Shown here piece by piece: positions 7,865 through 14,685 of a stretch of 27,936 nucleotides of DNA (its first letter is position 1; each line of letters opens with the position of its first letter). Origin of the DNA: a virus. The notes under the pieces were generated by a model, which was given only the letters and a program-made list of their open reading frames with translations, searched no databases and was not told the origin of the DNA. The stretch covers positions 1-27,936 of IMG/VR virus record IMGVR_UViG_3300025889_000743; one strand, written 5' to 3'. A program made the translations under genes and the position numbers.

Positions 7865-8497
7865 TTATTTTATTTCTGTCAACTCTTTTTTGAATGCTTC
7901 GTAATATTTTTTACGGTCTTCCAATCCTAGTTTTCCTCCTTGAACTAGTCTTGTCATCCAAACTATGTCATCCGTGTCACATGCTCTATTTATATTATTT
8001 TTATCCCAAAACCAGATAGAAGTTAATACTGCAATTTCTGGCATTAAAACCATGTCTGGGTTTTCTAGTATATCTAAATTCATATCTTTTGCGCAAGAGG
8101 AATAGTTATTTTTTCCTGTAAGTTGAATTAATCCTCTTCCTCTATACTTCCATCCATCACCGGTTTCCTCAGAGCCATTACCCAATCTTCCACCATAAAC
8201 TCTACTTGCAATAGCTCTTTTGTCACGAGCATATTTCTTAGCTAACTCCTCGGTTGGAAAATATTTCTTGAAGACAACTTGTAATCTTTCTGCGGAATAA
8301 TTTAAGTTTTCTTCTATTCTATTAAATTGCCCAGATTCATGTGCAGTCTGTGCTAGAAAACCTGCGATCCTATTTACCGTATTAAATTCAAAATTTTTCA
8401 TCGCCTCAGCCATAGTCATAGCATACTTTGAAATGCCATTATTTCTTGGCATAACTTTTTTCGAAATAGAAATTAATTGTTCGTAATTAATCATCAT
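7865..8497 (-). CDS. Endolysin, glycoside hydrolase family 19 type
   Basis: A 210-residue GH19 (chitinase-like/lysozyme) domain that would cleave peptidoglycan glycan strands at lysis. Diagnostic motifs are FLAQTAHESGQF (47-58), with catalytic acid Glu54, IEENLNYS (61-68), with a likely second Glu, ASRVYGGRLGNG (97-108), and the signature YRGRGLIQLTGKNNY (118-132). There is no signal peptide or transmembrane segment, so it would need a holin to reach the wall. No classical holin gene is obvious nearby, but a 47-aa membrane protein is encoded just upstream at 8944-9087. Two adjacent start Met codons (8497, 8494) overlap the end of the dCMP deaminase gene. T4 uses a different lysozyme (gp e), so this is a non-homologous replacement. 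Confidence 0.93.
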   Translation of the reverse strand: MMINYEQLISISKKVMPRNNGISKYAMTMAEAMKNFEFNTVNRIAGFLAQTAHESGQFNRIEENLNYSAERLQVVFKKYFPTEELAKKYARDKRAIASRVYGGRLGNGSEETGDGWKYRGRGLIQLTGKNNYSSCAKDMNLDILENPDMVLMPEIAVLTSIWFWDKNNINRACDTDDIVWMTRLVQGGKLGLEDRKKYYEAFKKELTEIK

Positions 8498-8957
8498 ATT
8501 TTATTATTTCTATTCCACAGTGAGATAGAAAGTTTAAACCATCTTTCGAACGATAAAGATGACTGTAAACCACCCTTATAATTCCAGCTTGATGAATTAA
8601 TTTGGCACAATCTATACAAGGAGAATGTGTAATATACATTGTACCTTTATCTGAAGATTCTGTTGAGCGCGCCACTTTCATCAAACAATTTGATTCTGCG
8701 TGTAGCACTTCGGGCTTCGTGACCAGTAATGGCGGAACAGGAGAGGGAGGATATCTCAGCGGAGCCTCTATCATTTCATATTCACAATCGTTGTCCCAAC
8801 CTATCGGCATACCATTCCAACCATAACTCAAAATTCTATCATCCTTGACAAGGACTGCGCCAACATTAAGTCTCTTGGCATAACTCATTTGAGACACACG
8901 TTTTGCTATATCAGAGTATAGCGAATCATACCTATTTTTTTTATCAGAGTTTAGCAT
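8487..8957 (-). CDS. cd: Deoxycytidylate (dCMP) deaminase
   Basis: A 156-residue zinc enzyme that would convert dCMP to dUMP, feeding thymidylate synthesis. It has GAVLVKDDRILSYGWNGMP (33-51), typical of dCMP deaminases, then HAE at 86-88 (zinc His, catalytic Glu) and SPCIDCAKL (112-120) with zinc Cys114 and Cys117. The size fits the bacterial and phage family (T4 Cd, 193 aa, is longer). With the dUTPase at 9706-10221 it makes dUMP from both C and U deoxynucleotides. The gene overlaps the endolysin start by 11 bp and its own ATG lies inside the end of the 47-aa membrane protein gene (14-bp overlap). Confidence 0.93.
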   Translation of the reverse strand: MLNSDKKNRYDSLYSDIAKRVSQMSYAKRLNVGAVLVKDDRILSYGWNGMPIGWDNDCEYEMIEAPLRYPPSPVPPLLVTKPEVLHAESNCLMKVARSTESSDKGTMYITHSPCIDCAKLIHQAGIIRVVYSHLYRSKDGLNFLSHCGIEIIKYDD

Positions 8958-9087
8958 CTTTTATCAGAACCTTCTTTTGCTTTTCTAAAAAAATACCGTC
9001 AGTCATTTCACACATCAAGGAGAAAACTAAAACTATACCAAATATAATTAGTAGAAGTTCTAGAAACACACTAGAATCATTTTTCAT
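8944..9087 (-). CDS. 47-aa single-pass membrane protein
   Basis: A short gene starting at the ATG at 9087, with ribosome-binding site AGGA about 8 nt upstream, and ending TGA at 8944-8946. The protein begins MKNDSSVF, has one hydrophobic segment LELLLIIFGIVLVFSLM (about residues 9-25) and then a charged tail rich in Lys (EKQKKVLIKDAKL). The predicted topology is a short N-terminus, one transmembrane helix and a cytoplasmic or periplasmic basic tail. It overlaps the dCMP deaminase start by 14 bp in another frame and lies two genes before the endolysin, so a lysis role (pinholin, spanin-like or antiholin) is possible but is inference from position only. It is preceded by a hairpin at 9102-9126. 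Confidence 0.65.
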   Translation of the reverse strand: MKNDSSVFLELLLIIFGIVLVFSLMCEMTDGIFLEKQKKVLIKDAKL

Positions 9088-9101
9088 AATATATCCTTTT
9101 A

Positions 9102-9126
9102 AGAAGGGGTGGAATCCACCCCTTCT
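9102..9126. terminator. Strong hairpin between hsp20 and the membrane-protein gene
   Basis: The repeat AGAAGGGGTGGA / TCCACCCCTTCT is a perfect 12-base inverted repeat around one central base, giving a stem of about 10 bp with a 5-nt loop. It follows hsp20 by 12 bp. There is no clear U-tract on either strand (the minus strand continues TAAAAGG), so it may be a weak terminator, an RNA stabiliser or a processing site. The outer stem AGAAGGGG/CCCCTTCT is the same as in the terminator after gp23. Confidence 0.55.
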
Positions 9127-9138
9127 ATTATTTCACAA

Positions 9139-9615
9139 TCACTCAATCAATAGTTGACTAGATTCTAGTTTTGGTGGTGAATCAGTGATTGCTATCTTCT
9201 TAGGTTTATGCGCCTCTGGAATACTATTTTTGAGATAGACTCTGAGTATTCCGTCTTTAAGAGATGCCCCCTCTACAAGAATTGTATCCATTAAAGTAAA
9301 CACTTTATTGAATGTTCGGGATGCAATACCTCTATAAAGATATTCGGGCTCCTCTTTATTTTTAATTTCACCCGTAATTATCATCTTGTTTTTTTCCACG
9401 GTAATATCAATTTCATCTTCTTTAAAACCAGCTACGGCTAGTTCCAATTCATACTGAAAATCCGAAGTCTTGATGATATTGTGTGGTGGAAACGATGGAG
9501 ATTTATTATATTCGGGTGTGTCCAATAATTCAAAAAAATCAACCCATCTATCAAATCCTATGTGCCTAGATGGAAAGTTGGATGTGTTAAATTTAAACGT
9601 TTTACTTAGTGTCAT
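9139..9615 (-). CDS. hsp20: Small heat-shock protein (Hsp20/alpha-crystallin)
   Basis: A 158-residue ATP-independent chaperone (holdase) of the IbpA type, a common accessory gene in marine T4-like phages. The alpha-crystallin domain covers about residues 45-137: YELELAVAGFKEDEIDI, then KMIITGE, then the conserved YRGIASRTFNKVFTL and DGILRVYLKNSIPE with the terminal strand. A short C-terminal tail follows, SSQLLIE, resembling the I-x-I-type tail motif used for oligomerisation. The start has a purine-rich AAGGGGGA ribosome site. A late-promoter octamer at 9703-9710 lies about 90 bp upstream, with a stable hairpin in the putative leader, so late expression is likely. Confidence 0.92.
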   Translation of the reverse strand: MTLSKTFKFNTSNFPSRHIGFDRWVDFFELLDTPEYNKSPSFPPHNIIKTSDFQYELELAVAGFKEDEIDITVEKNKMIITGEIKNKEEPEYLYRGIASRTFNKVFTLMDTILVEGASLKDGILRVYLKNSIPEAHKPKKIAITDSPPKLESSQLLIE

Positions 9616-9670
9616 TTTTCCCCCTTATAAAGCAAGGTTTAAGTTGACTGTTTTTCGATACAGACAAACG

Positions 9671-9691
9671 GTTCGCCCCGAAGGCACGAAC
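9671..9691 (-). promoter_or_regulatory. C(UUCG)G hairpin in the presumed hsp20 leader
   Basis: On the minus strand the sequence GTTCGTGCC-TTCG-GGGCGAAC pairs as a stem of 8 bp with one bulged G, capped by a C(UUCG)G tetraloop, an exceptionally stable loop frequent between T4 genes. No U-run follows. It lies between the dUTPase stop and hsp20, downstream of a late promoter. Likely roles are mRNA stabilisation, weak termination of dut transcripts or control of hsp20 translation. Confidence 0.6.
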
Positions 9692-9702
9692 AATTACATT
9701 TT

Positions 9703-9710
9703 TATTTATA
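9703..9710 (-). promoter_or_regulatory. T4-type late promoter TATAAATA (hsp20)
   Basis: An exact TATAAATA on the minus strand, overlapping the dUTPase stop codon; predicted +1 near 9697, about 82 nt before the hsp20 ATG. This is the octamer recognised by gp55-type late sigma factors, and gp55 is encoded in the window. The octamer also occurs by chance in AT-rich DNA, so its intergenic position is the main support. Confidence 0.55.
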
Positions 9711-10221
9711 ATCCAGTTGAACCAAATCCACCGGTTCTTTCACCTTTTTTTGGTAAAGTTGAATATGTGTCATCATTAATTTCTTCTATTTGACAATTAA
9801 TGTATGGACACAATTCACCCTGCGCGATTCTCATGTCCGTTTTTATCAGTACCTCAGTTGCAGTAACGTTTGTTAAAGACACAAATATTTCATCCGTATA
9901 ATCTGAATCGATTATACCCACACCATTTGTTAAAATTAACCCGTTTTTCACAGACACGCCTGATCTAGAATAAATTTTTATACAATATCCATCTGGTATA
10001 TCTGAACATATTCCTGTTGGAATTAATATTCTATCACCAGGTTCAACTATAACAAAATTATATTGTACTTTTATTTCTTCCTCGTCATTATCGAGATTAT
10101 AAACTTTTACCGCCTTAAATGGATAAAGGCAGGCATGAAAATCAAAACATGCTGATCCGGGAGTTGCATAAGATGGAACAATTGCAGTTTCGTGTAATCT
10201 TTTAAATTTAACGTTAATCAC
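9706..10221 (-). CDS. dut: dUTPase (dUTP pyrophosphatase)
   Basis: A 171-residue trimeric dUTPase that would hydrolyse dUTP to dUMP and PPi, keeping uracil out of phage DNA and supplying dUMP. The five family motifs are visible: ATPGSACFDFHA (motif 1), YSRSGVSV (2), NGVGIIDSDYTDEI (3, catalytic Asp in GIIDSDY), RIAQGELCPY (4) and RTGGFGSTG (5, the mobile C-terminal arm that closes on the substrate). It is slightly longer than usual because of an acidic insert with NLDNDEEEIKVQY near residue 45. The start is a GTG at 10219-10221, sharing one base with the preceding stop (TAGTG), which indicates translational coupling to the 63-aa gene. Confidence 0.95.
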   Translation of the reverse strand: MINVKFKRLHETAIVPSYATPGSACFDFHACLYPFKAVKVYNLDNDEEEIKVQYNFVIVEPGDRILIPTGICSDIPDGYCIKIYSRSGVSVKNGLILTNGVGIIDSDYTDEIFVSLTNVTATEVLIKTDMRIAQGELCPYINCQIEEINDDTYSTLPKKGERTGGFGSTGL

Positions 10222-10412
10222 TAAACTTTAATCACTTCAAAAGCATCTTTATTCATATAAGAGACTTTTCTATTTTCTAGGCTAGAAAAAATGGCAATAA
10301 AGGATTTACCATCTATTATTTTAGATGGGTACGTATCCGAAGTAAAAGCAATATCTTGTGAATACTTATTTTTCAGCTTAACTATCTTCTCTTTTTTTTG
10401 CCGATTTTTCAT
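10221..10412 (-). CDS. Hypothetical protein, 63 aa
   Basis: I do not recognise this protein. It has a strongly basic N-terminus (MKNRQKKEKIVKLKNKY) and then a beta-looking segment with SDTYPSKIIDGKSFIAIF, ending DAFEVIKV. It is placed 14 bp after regA and its TAG stop shares one base with the GTG start of dut, a coupling arrangement that supports it being translated. The size and pattern suit a small nucleic-acid-associated or regulatory protein, but that is only an impression. Confidence 0.6.
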   Translation of the reverse strand: MKNRQKKEKIVKLKNKYSQDIAFTSDTYPSKIIDGKSFIAIFSSLENRKVSYMNKDAFEVIKV

Positions 10413-10426
10413 TTTTATAATTCCTA

Positions 10427-10855
10427 TTATGATAATTTTTTCTTTCCAATGTTATATTTGGCAACTAGTTCCCACTCATCTTTTTCCTTAAAGGAAAGAA
10501 TTTTAATTTCTTGAATTGGAACAAACTTATCAATACCCCAATTATTGAAATCATTTTCAAGAATTTTAACTAATCCCCAATCCTCTAATAATTTGGCGAT
10601 AGTGTTTCTTCGAGATAAATCCTTATCTGTTAAATCGGTTCCTTTTCCATCAAGTTTGAATAATTCTTTGAAGTGTACTATAGCATATTGACCCTGCTTG
10701 TGCAATATGTGACACGATTGATATAGAATTTTATCTTTTCTGGATGAAATCCCAATTCTTGTGAGAGTTTCTTTTATTTTTAAAAAATCGTCTGGTGATT
10801 GGAGGGCGACTAATATTCCAACACCTTTAAATAGATCAGTATCATCAGTTTTCAC
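10427..10855 (-). CDS. regA: RegA translational repressor
   Basis: A 142-residue homologue of T4 RegA, which binds early mRNAs near their start codons and blocks translation. Conserved runs close to T4 RegA are SPDDFLKIKETLTRIGI (about 20-36), KDKILYQSCHILHKQGQY (about 40-57), IVHFKELFKLDGK and LLEDWGLVKI, and the end WELVAKYNIGKKKLS matches the T4 terminus. It has about 14 extra N-terminal residues compared with T4 (122 aa). The start is GTG at 10855, backed by an AAAGGTGA ribosome-binding site; no ATG is available before the conserved core. It lies after gp62 and before dut rather than before gene 43 as in T4. Confidence 0.95.
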   Translation of the reverse strand: MKTDDTDLFKGVGILVALQSPDDFLKIKETLTRIGISSRKDKILYQSCHILHKQGQYAIVHFKELFKLDGKGTDLTDKDLSRRNTIAKLLEDWGLVKILENDFNNWGIDKFVPIQEIKILSFKEKDEWELVAKYNIGKKKLS

Positions 10856-10898
10856 GATTATTCACCTTTCTTATTTTTATGTGGTTTATCCACTTATT

Positions 10899-11276
10899 TT
10901 ATTTAGTAATTCCTCCTTTCTGGTTTTTCCGTTGAATATTCGTGATATTTTCATCGGTTAAAAGTGGAAATATTTCTTTCGCTTTAGATGACGATACTCT
11001 ATAGTATTCTTTTATCAAAAGTATAATTTCATCTTCTTTACTTTTCTTTTCCCATTTTCTGAAAGGACGCTTTTGCTTGCGAATTGAATTAAATAAGAAA
11101 TCATATTGCATATTCTTATCCAATCCGCTTCTCATATTCATTTCATTCGACTGCATAATACAATCGTAATGATAAGAAAGTGCCCGATTTGTGATATAAG
11201 GCACAAATTCACTTAAATCTTCAAGGGGTTCCTTACCTTGAAGAATATTGTTTACTATTTCAAATGGATTTGACAT
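10899..11276 (-). CDS. 62: Clamp loader small subunit (T4 gp62)
   Basis: A 125-residue protein placed directly after gp44 with a one-base stop/start overlap (TAATG), as in T4, and starting MSNPFEIVNNI. With gp44 it would load the gp45 sliding clamp onto primer-template junctions. The protein is shorter than T4 gp62 (187 aa), as in marine T4-like phages, has no ATPase motif, and is largely helical with a basic central segment (SIRKQKRPFRKWEKK). The family assignment rests on position, size and general pattern more than on a signature motif. Confidence 0.85.
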   Translation of the reverse strand: MSNPFEIVNNILQGKEPLEDLSEFVPYITNRALSYHYDCIMQSNEMNMRSGLDKNMQYDFLFNSIRKQKRPFRKWEKKSKEDEIILLIKEYYRVSSSKAKEIFPLLTDENITNIQRKNQKGGITK

Positions 11277-12220
11277 TAAATAAATTCACATTCAATCATC
11301 AGTTCTGTCAAACACGCCATTAAATTAATTTCTTGATCAACGACAAACGCAGATTTATACTGATAATCAGCTAGAATCAATACTGCTTTGGGTATACTAT
11401 TCTTATCAACACAATCATAAAGATTGTCGTAAATTTCTTTATATACGACAGTTGGATCTGAATCACAACTGCTCACCCATTTTCTTGCATTCGTGAAATC
11501 TTTTTCCTTCAGAAAAGAGACAAGTTCGCTCAAACTAACATTCTTTACCTGCGCAAGAATACCAACATCGATTTTGCCAAATCGAGAATAGCGCTGAAGT
11601 TCATTAATGATTCTTCTAAAATCAGGAAAATGCTTCTTGATTATCTCAGCAAGAACCGCATTATCATACTCGATATTCTCTTTTTCTAGAATAGTCTGAA
11701 CTCTTTTAAAGATTGCGGATGCCATCTTCGACTTTTCTGACTTTTTTAAAGAAAAATCAATAACAGCACACCGTGAATGAAGTGGGTCAATTATTCTATT
11801 CTTGAAATTACATGTGAAGATAAAAGAACAGTTGTCAGAAAATTCTTCAATCGCATTTCTCAAAGCTGGCTGAGTTGAATTAGGATTGAGATAATCAGCT
11901 TCATCGATGATGATGACTTTTCTCCCACCAAGAAAACTCAGAGATGATGCATATCCCTTGATTTTGTTTCTGAATGTATCAATACCAGATTCATCAGAAC
12001 CATTGATCATCATATTATCACAACCAACTTCAGCACAAAGTGCTTTAGCAACAGTCGTCTTTCCAACGCCTGCTGTCCCAGCAAGAAGAAGATTGGGTAT
12101 TTTCTTGTCTTTTACATACTCAAGAAAAGGCGTCTTGAGCCTGTCAGGAAGAATACAATCCTCGATTGTACGAGGACGGTAACGTTCCACCCACAATATG
12201 TCATCATTATCACTAAGCAT
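11276..12220 (-). CDS. 44: Clamp loader AAA+ ATPase (T4 gp44)
   Basis: A 314-residue AAA+ protein of the RFC/gp44 family. ILWVERYRPRTIEDC (8-22) is the typical N-terminal box, Walker A GTAGVGKTT is at 48-56, Walker B IIIDEAD is at 103-109, TCN (sensor 1) is near 136-138, and the SRC motif at 149-151 carries the arginine finger used in trans by the neighbouring subunit. It is close to T4 gp44 (319 aa). Its ATP hydrolysis would drive loading of the gp45 clamp, which is encoded outside the window. It lies immediately after tRNA-Thr on the minus strand. Confidence 0.97.
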   Translation of the reverse strand: MLSDNDDILWVERYRPRTIEDCILPDRLKTPFLEYVKDKKIPNLLLAGTAGVGKTTVAKALCAEVGCDNMMINGSDESGIDTFRNKIKGYASSLSFLGGRKVIIIDEADYLNPNSTQPALRNAIEEFSDNCSFIFTCNFKNRIIDPLHSRCAVIDFSLKKSEKSKMASAIFKRVQTILEKENIEYDNAVLAEIIKKHFPDFRRIINELQRYSRFGKIDVGILAQVKNVSLSELVSFLKEKDFTNARKWVSSCDSDPTVVYKEIYDNLYDCVDKNSIPKAVLILADYQYKSAFVVDQEINLMACLTELMIECEFI

Positions 12221-12242
12221 ATATGTTTCTCATTATAAAAAT

Positions 12243-12317
12243 TGGTGCCCCCGGAGAGATTTGAACTCCCGACCTTCGGTTTACAAAACCGCTGCACTAC
12301 CACTGTGCTACAGGGGC
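12243..12317 (-). tRNA. tRNA-Thr (anticodon UGU)
   Basis: On the minus strand this 75-nt sequence folds as a complete cloverleaf: acceptor GCCCCTG with CGGGGGC (one T-G pair), U8-A9, D arm GCAC-AGTGGTA-GTGC, anticodon loop TTTGTAA giving anticodon TGU, and T arm GGGAG-TTCAAAT-CTCTC. The 3' CCA is encoded. The anticodon stem has a mismatch at its outermost pair (27-43). It would read ACA and other ACN codons, helpful for an AT-rich phage. The 5' 10 nt overlap the end of the methyltransferase gene. Confidence 0.95.
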
Positions 12318-13882
12318 TTATAGAAGATAAGCACTGGCTCATACTTCAGCCATATGCCATTTACTTTACAGAAATTTTTTGCTTTAGGCAAGCCTGTTTC
12401 TTCATCTATTCTATTACCTCCAGGCATTTGTGCGAGACTCATCTTTAACTTTCCTAGATAATGCATTCCAAGATCAGTTAAAATATCAATGGAGTCTTTT
12501 TCCAGAGGTAACATTTCACCATCGAATACTGCATCAGCAATATTCCATAAAAGATAACGATCATTATTTAGCCATTCTACACAAGTTTCTAGAGTCTTTT
12601 TGAGAAAGCCTTCTCTCCAAGAATCATACTGTGAAAACTTCTTGTATGATTGTTCTTCATCTTCGGAATATGCTTCCTTGGCAAAATATGGTGGTGAAGT
12701 AAAGATTAAGTCTAACTTACCACGATAACTTTGAAACTTTTTGTCTTCATGAATTACTTCAGAACCCTGCTGAAAAATTTCATAAGAGTGTGTTTTAGGA
12801 AACAATCCATAAGACCTATTTGTTTGTGTATTGAAAAAGTCTGCAAATTCATGATACTTGGTTCTACCATTTTCGGTACTATGATCGGTATTAGGATCTG
12901 TACCAATATAATGAATATTCATTTCATCATTGATTGACATAGCACCTAAGAGCCTTCCTCCCCATCCAGCAGAAGGATCATATATGAGTATTCGCTCTTG
13001 ATTTCGAATGTGTTTAGTGAACTTTTCATATAGATATTTTGCTGTCAGGGGAGGAAAGTTAACCGCATATTGGCAAAAAGAAACCCTGAATGCTTTTAGC
13101 CCAACAGGAAATAATTTTTGCCCCAACTTAAAGACACGAATTCTGCACGTTTCACTTTTCTCAAAATTTACATTTGTTTTACAATTGTCAGGTATCTGTA
13201 GTTTTTCTATCTGATCCTTAGTCAAAAATAGGTATTTCTGATTCTTCAGCTTTTCATTATAACCAGTATACTCTTTACCTTCTTCAGTAGACTCTAACCA
13301 ATAGTCATATTCACCACGCTGTCTATAGTTTTTCTCAAACAAATGAATCCATTCTTCCGCTTCATTTGTTACGGGAAGTTTTTCTACATGACTTCTATCA
13401 AAAACTTTTACTGGATTTGAATAATGATAAAAAGAATCTCGCTTAAAATGACGCGATGCATAAGTTACAAAGGTTTCATACAATTCATCTTTTGCAAAAT
13501 AATCATAGATTGATTTGCCTTTGTTCACATCCTTTGTATAATTTATGCGTGTCTTCATCATCGTAGGAAAAAATTGATTGACGGCATTACCAATCACACT
13601 GGTGTTTCGAATAACGTCTTTTTCACCAGTCAACTCATCAACCTGCTCAAATTCGTGAACAGGAAATGAAGTCATCTTATTGAACTGATCAACAATTTCT
13701 TCTTCATTATAACCGACACGAGGTGGTATGCCTAGATTGTCCCAAGCAAAAACAACAACTTCTCTAAGGTCTTTAACCCACTGACGAAACTCATCAGTGG
13801 TCATCCACAAGACCTCTTCAAAAGTTTTATTTACTTTATGTTCAAGTAAATAAACGTTTTTCTCATAGAACCATTTAGTCAT
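12308..13882 (-). CDS. Amino-methyltransferase (N4-cytosine/N6-adenine type) with large N-terminal extension
   Basis: A 524-residue SAM-dependent methyltransferase. The catalytic domain is C-terminal: motif I YDPSAGWGGRLLGA (about 301-314, SAM binding), an acidic-loop motif GTDPN (327-331), and motif IV FTSPPYF (394-400), the SPPY signature of exocyclic-amino DNA methyltransferases. The first 250 residues or so match nothing I know and could be a target-recognition or partner domain. An upstream TTG (13897) also opens the frame, but the ATG at 13882 overlapping the preceding stop (ATGA) is preferred. The stop TAG at 12308-12310 is nucleotides 8-10 of the tRNA. No restriction endonuclease is adjacent. 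The substrate may be DNA, but a modified base or another amine is possible given the PLP and hydroxylase neighbours. Confidence 0.85.
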   Translation of the reverse strand: MTKWFYEKNVYLLEHKVNKTFEEVLWMTTDEFRQWVKDLREVVVFAWDNLGIPPRVGYNEEEIVDQFNKMTSFPVHEFEQVDELTGEKDVIRNTSVIGNAVNQFFPTMMKTRINYTKDVNKGKSIYDYFAKDELYETFVTYASRHFKRDSFYHYSNPVKVFDRSHVEKLPVTNEAEEWIHLFEKNYRQRGEYDYWLESTEEGKEYTGYNEKLKNQKYLFLTKDQIEKLQIPDNCKTNVNFEKSETCRIRVFKLGQKLFPVGLKAFRVSFCQYAVNFPPLTAKYLYEKFTKHIRNQERILIYDPSAGWGGRLLGAMSINDEMNIHYIGTDPNTDHSTENGRTKYHEFADFFNTQTNRSYGLFPKTHSYEIFQQGSEVIHEDKKFQSYRGKLDLIFTSPPYFAKEAYSEDEEQSYKKFSQYDSWREGFLKKTLETCVEWLNNDRYLLWNIADAVFDGEMLPLEKDSIDILTDLGMHYLGKLKMSLAQMPGGNRIDEETGLPKAKNFCKVNGIWLKYEPVLIFYKPL

Positions 13883-14685
13883 GCGCCAACATTCCAAAAT
13901 AATACTGAATCGGGTTTTTGATAAAGTTCATAGTGTTCCATCATTGGTTGCCATCCCTTTGCATCATAAGTTGGTGCAGAAGGAAAAGGCGGAGCTTCAC
14001 TTTCTTTGACGGGTTTGTCAAATTTATATGGTGTACGATGACATATCGCTCTACCAATTTCTCGCTCACTCATGGTATGCCCAACAGATACGACATGTAT
14101 TATAGCATCTGGCCATGCTAATTGCAATGATCTATTGAGGGTTCCACTGGAACCGACAGTCCAAACTTCCTTCGGTTTGATTGGTAGATTTCTTGCAACT
14201 TTTATGAAAGAGCCTATGACAGAAGGATGCTCTAATCCTAGAGGAAGAACTTTTCTTTCTTCTGATTTTTCAGCAGCATAATCTCTTGCTCGCTTTTGTG
14301 TAACTGGAAGCATACCATTATCAACCCAGTGATAAACGGTACCTAATTCCATACCTCTCTTTTGATATGGATGCAATTTGTCCATGCTTCTCTTTGCCAT
14401 AAAGAGAACAGCTTTCTTACCATACTTTTCACAAACATGTGGAAGACTTATCTGTGCGTATCCTGTAGCTGGGCATGAACCAAACACCCATTCTTTAATA
14501 TTTTTATTTGCAGGATCGTGCCCTATCAAATAGTCTACACCACGAATCTTGGAACCATATTGTAGAAGATCATCTCGAACAACTGTTATTCCATTATACA
14601 TTTCTAATACAGGTGCAGGATTAGGATCTTCCCAATCTATCACATGATTTAAATAAAATTCCGCTTCATGTTCTAAGCCGTACAT
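13879..14685 (-). CDS. PLP-dependent fold-type-II-like enzyme (ACC deaminase/cysteine-desulfhydrase-like)
   Basis: A 268-residue protein that reads like a compact fold-type-II PLP enzyme. YGSKIRGVDYLIG (43-55) matches the PLP-lysine box of ACC deaminase and D-cysteine desulfhydrase (Lys46 would bind PLP). VFGSCPATGYAQISLPHVCEK (67-87) and AVLFMAKRS correspond to the substrate loop and following strand, WTVGSSGTLNRS (175-186) is the phosphate-binding loop, and the C-terminus FWNVGA resembles the family's terminal glycine tail. It is shorter than usual (about 320-340 aa). Substrate and reaction are unknown; family chemistry would be amino-acid deamination, beta-elimination or replacement. It overlaps its upstream neighbour by 13 bp and the methyltransferase by 4 bp, a tight coupling suggesting a shared pathway. 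Confidence 0.72.
   Translation of the reverse strand: MYGLEHEAEFYLNHVIDWEDPNPAPVLEMYNGITVVRDDLLQYGSKIRGVDYLIGHDPANKNIKEWVFGSCPATGYAQISLPHVCEKYGKKAVLFMAKRSMDKLHPYQKRGMELGTVYHWVDNGMLPVTQKRARDYAAEKSEERKVLPLGLEHPSVIGSFIKVARNLPIKPKEVWTVGSSGTLNRSLQLAWPDAIIHVVSVGHTMSEREIGRAICHRTPYKFDKPVKESEAPPFPSAPTYDAKGWQPMMEHYELYQKPDSVLFWNVGA

Noticed and set aside
7670-7930. Plus-strand frame of 86 codons, hydrophobic, across the non-coding gap and the end of endolysin.
   Set aside because: All convincing genes are on the minus strand. AGGA is only about one base before the ATG, the last part is antisense to the endolysin gene, and the composition follows the repeats. A TTGACA at 7618-7623 has only a poor -10 partner.
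7987-7994. TATAAATA on the minus strand inside the endolysin gene.
   Set aside because: Coding position and chance expectation, as above. It could only serve the downstream non-coding region, for which I have no evidence.
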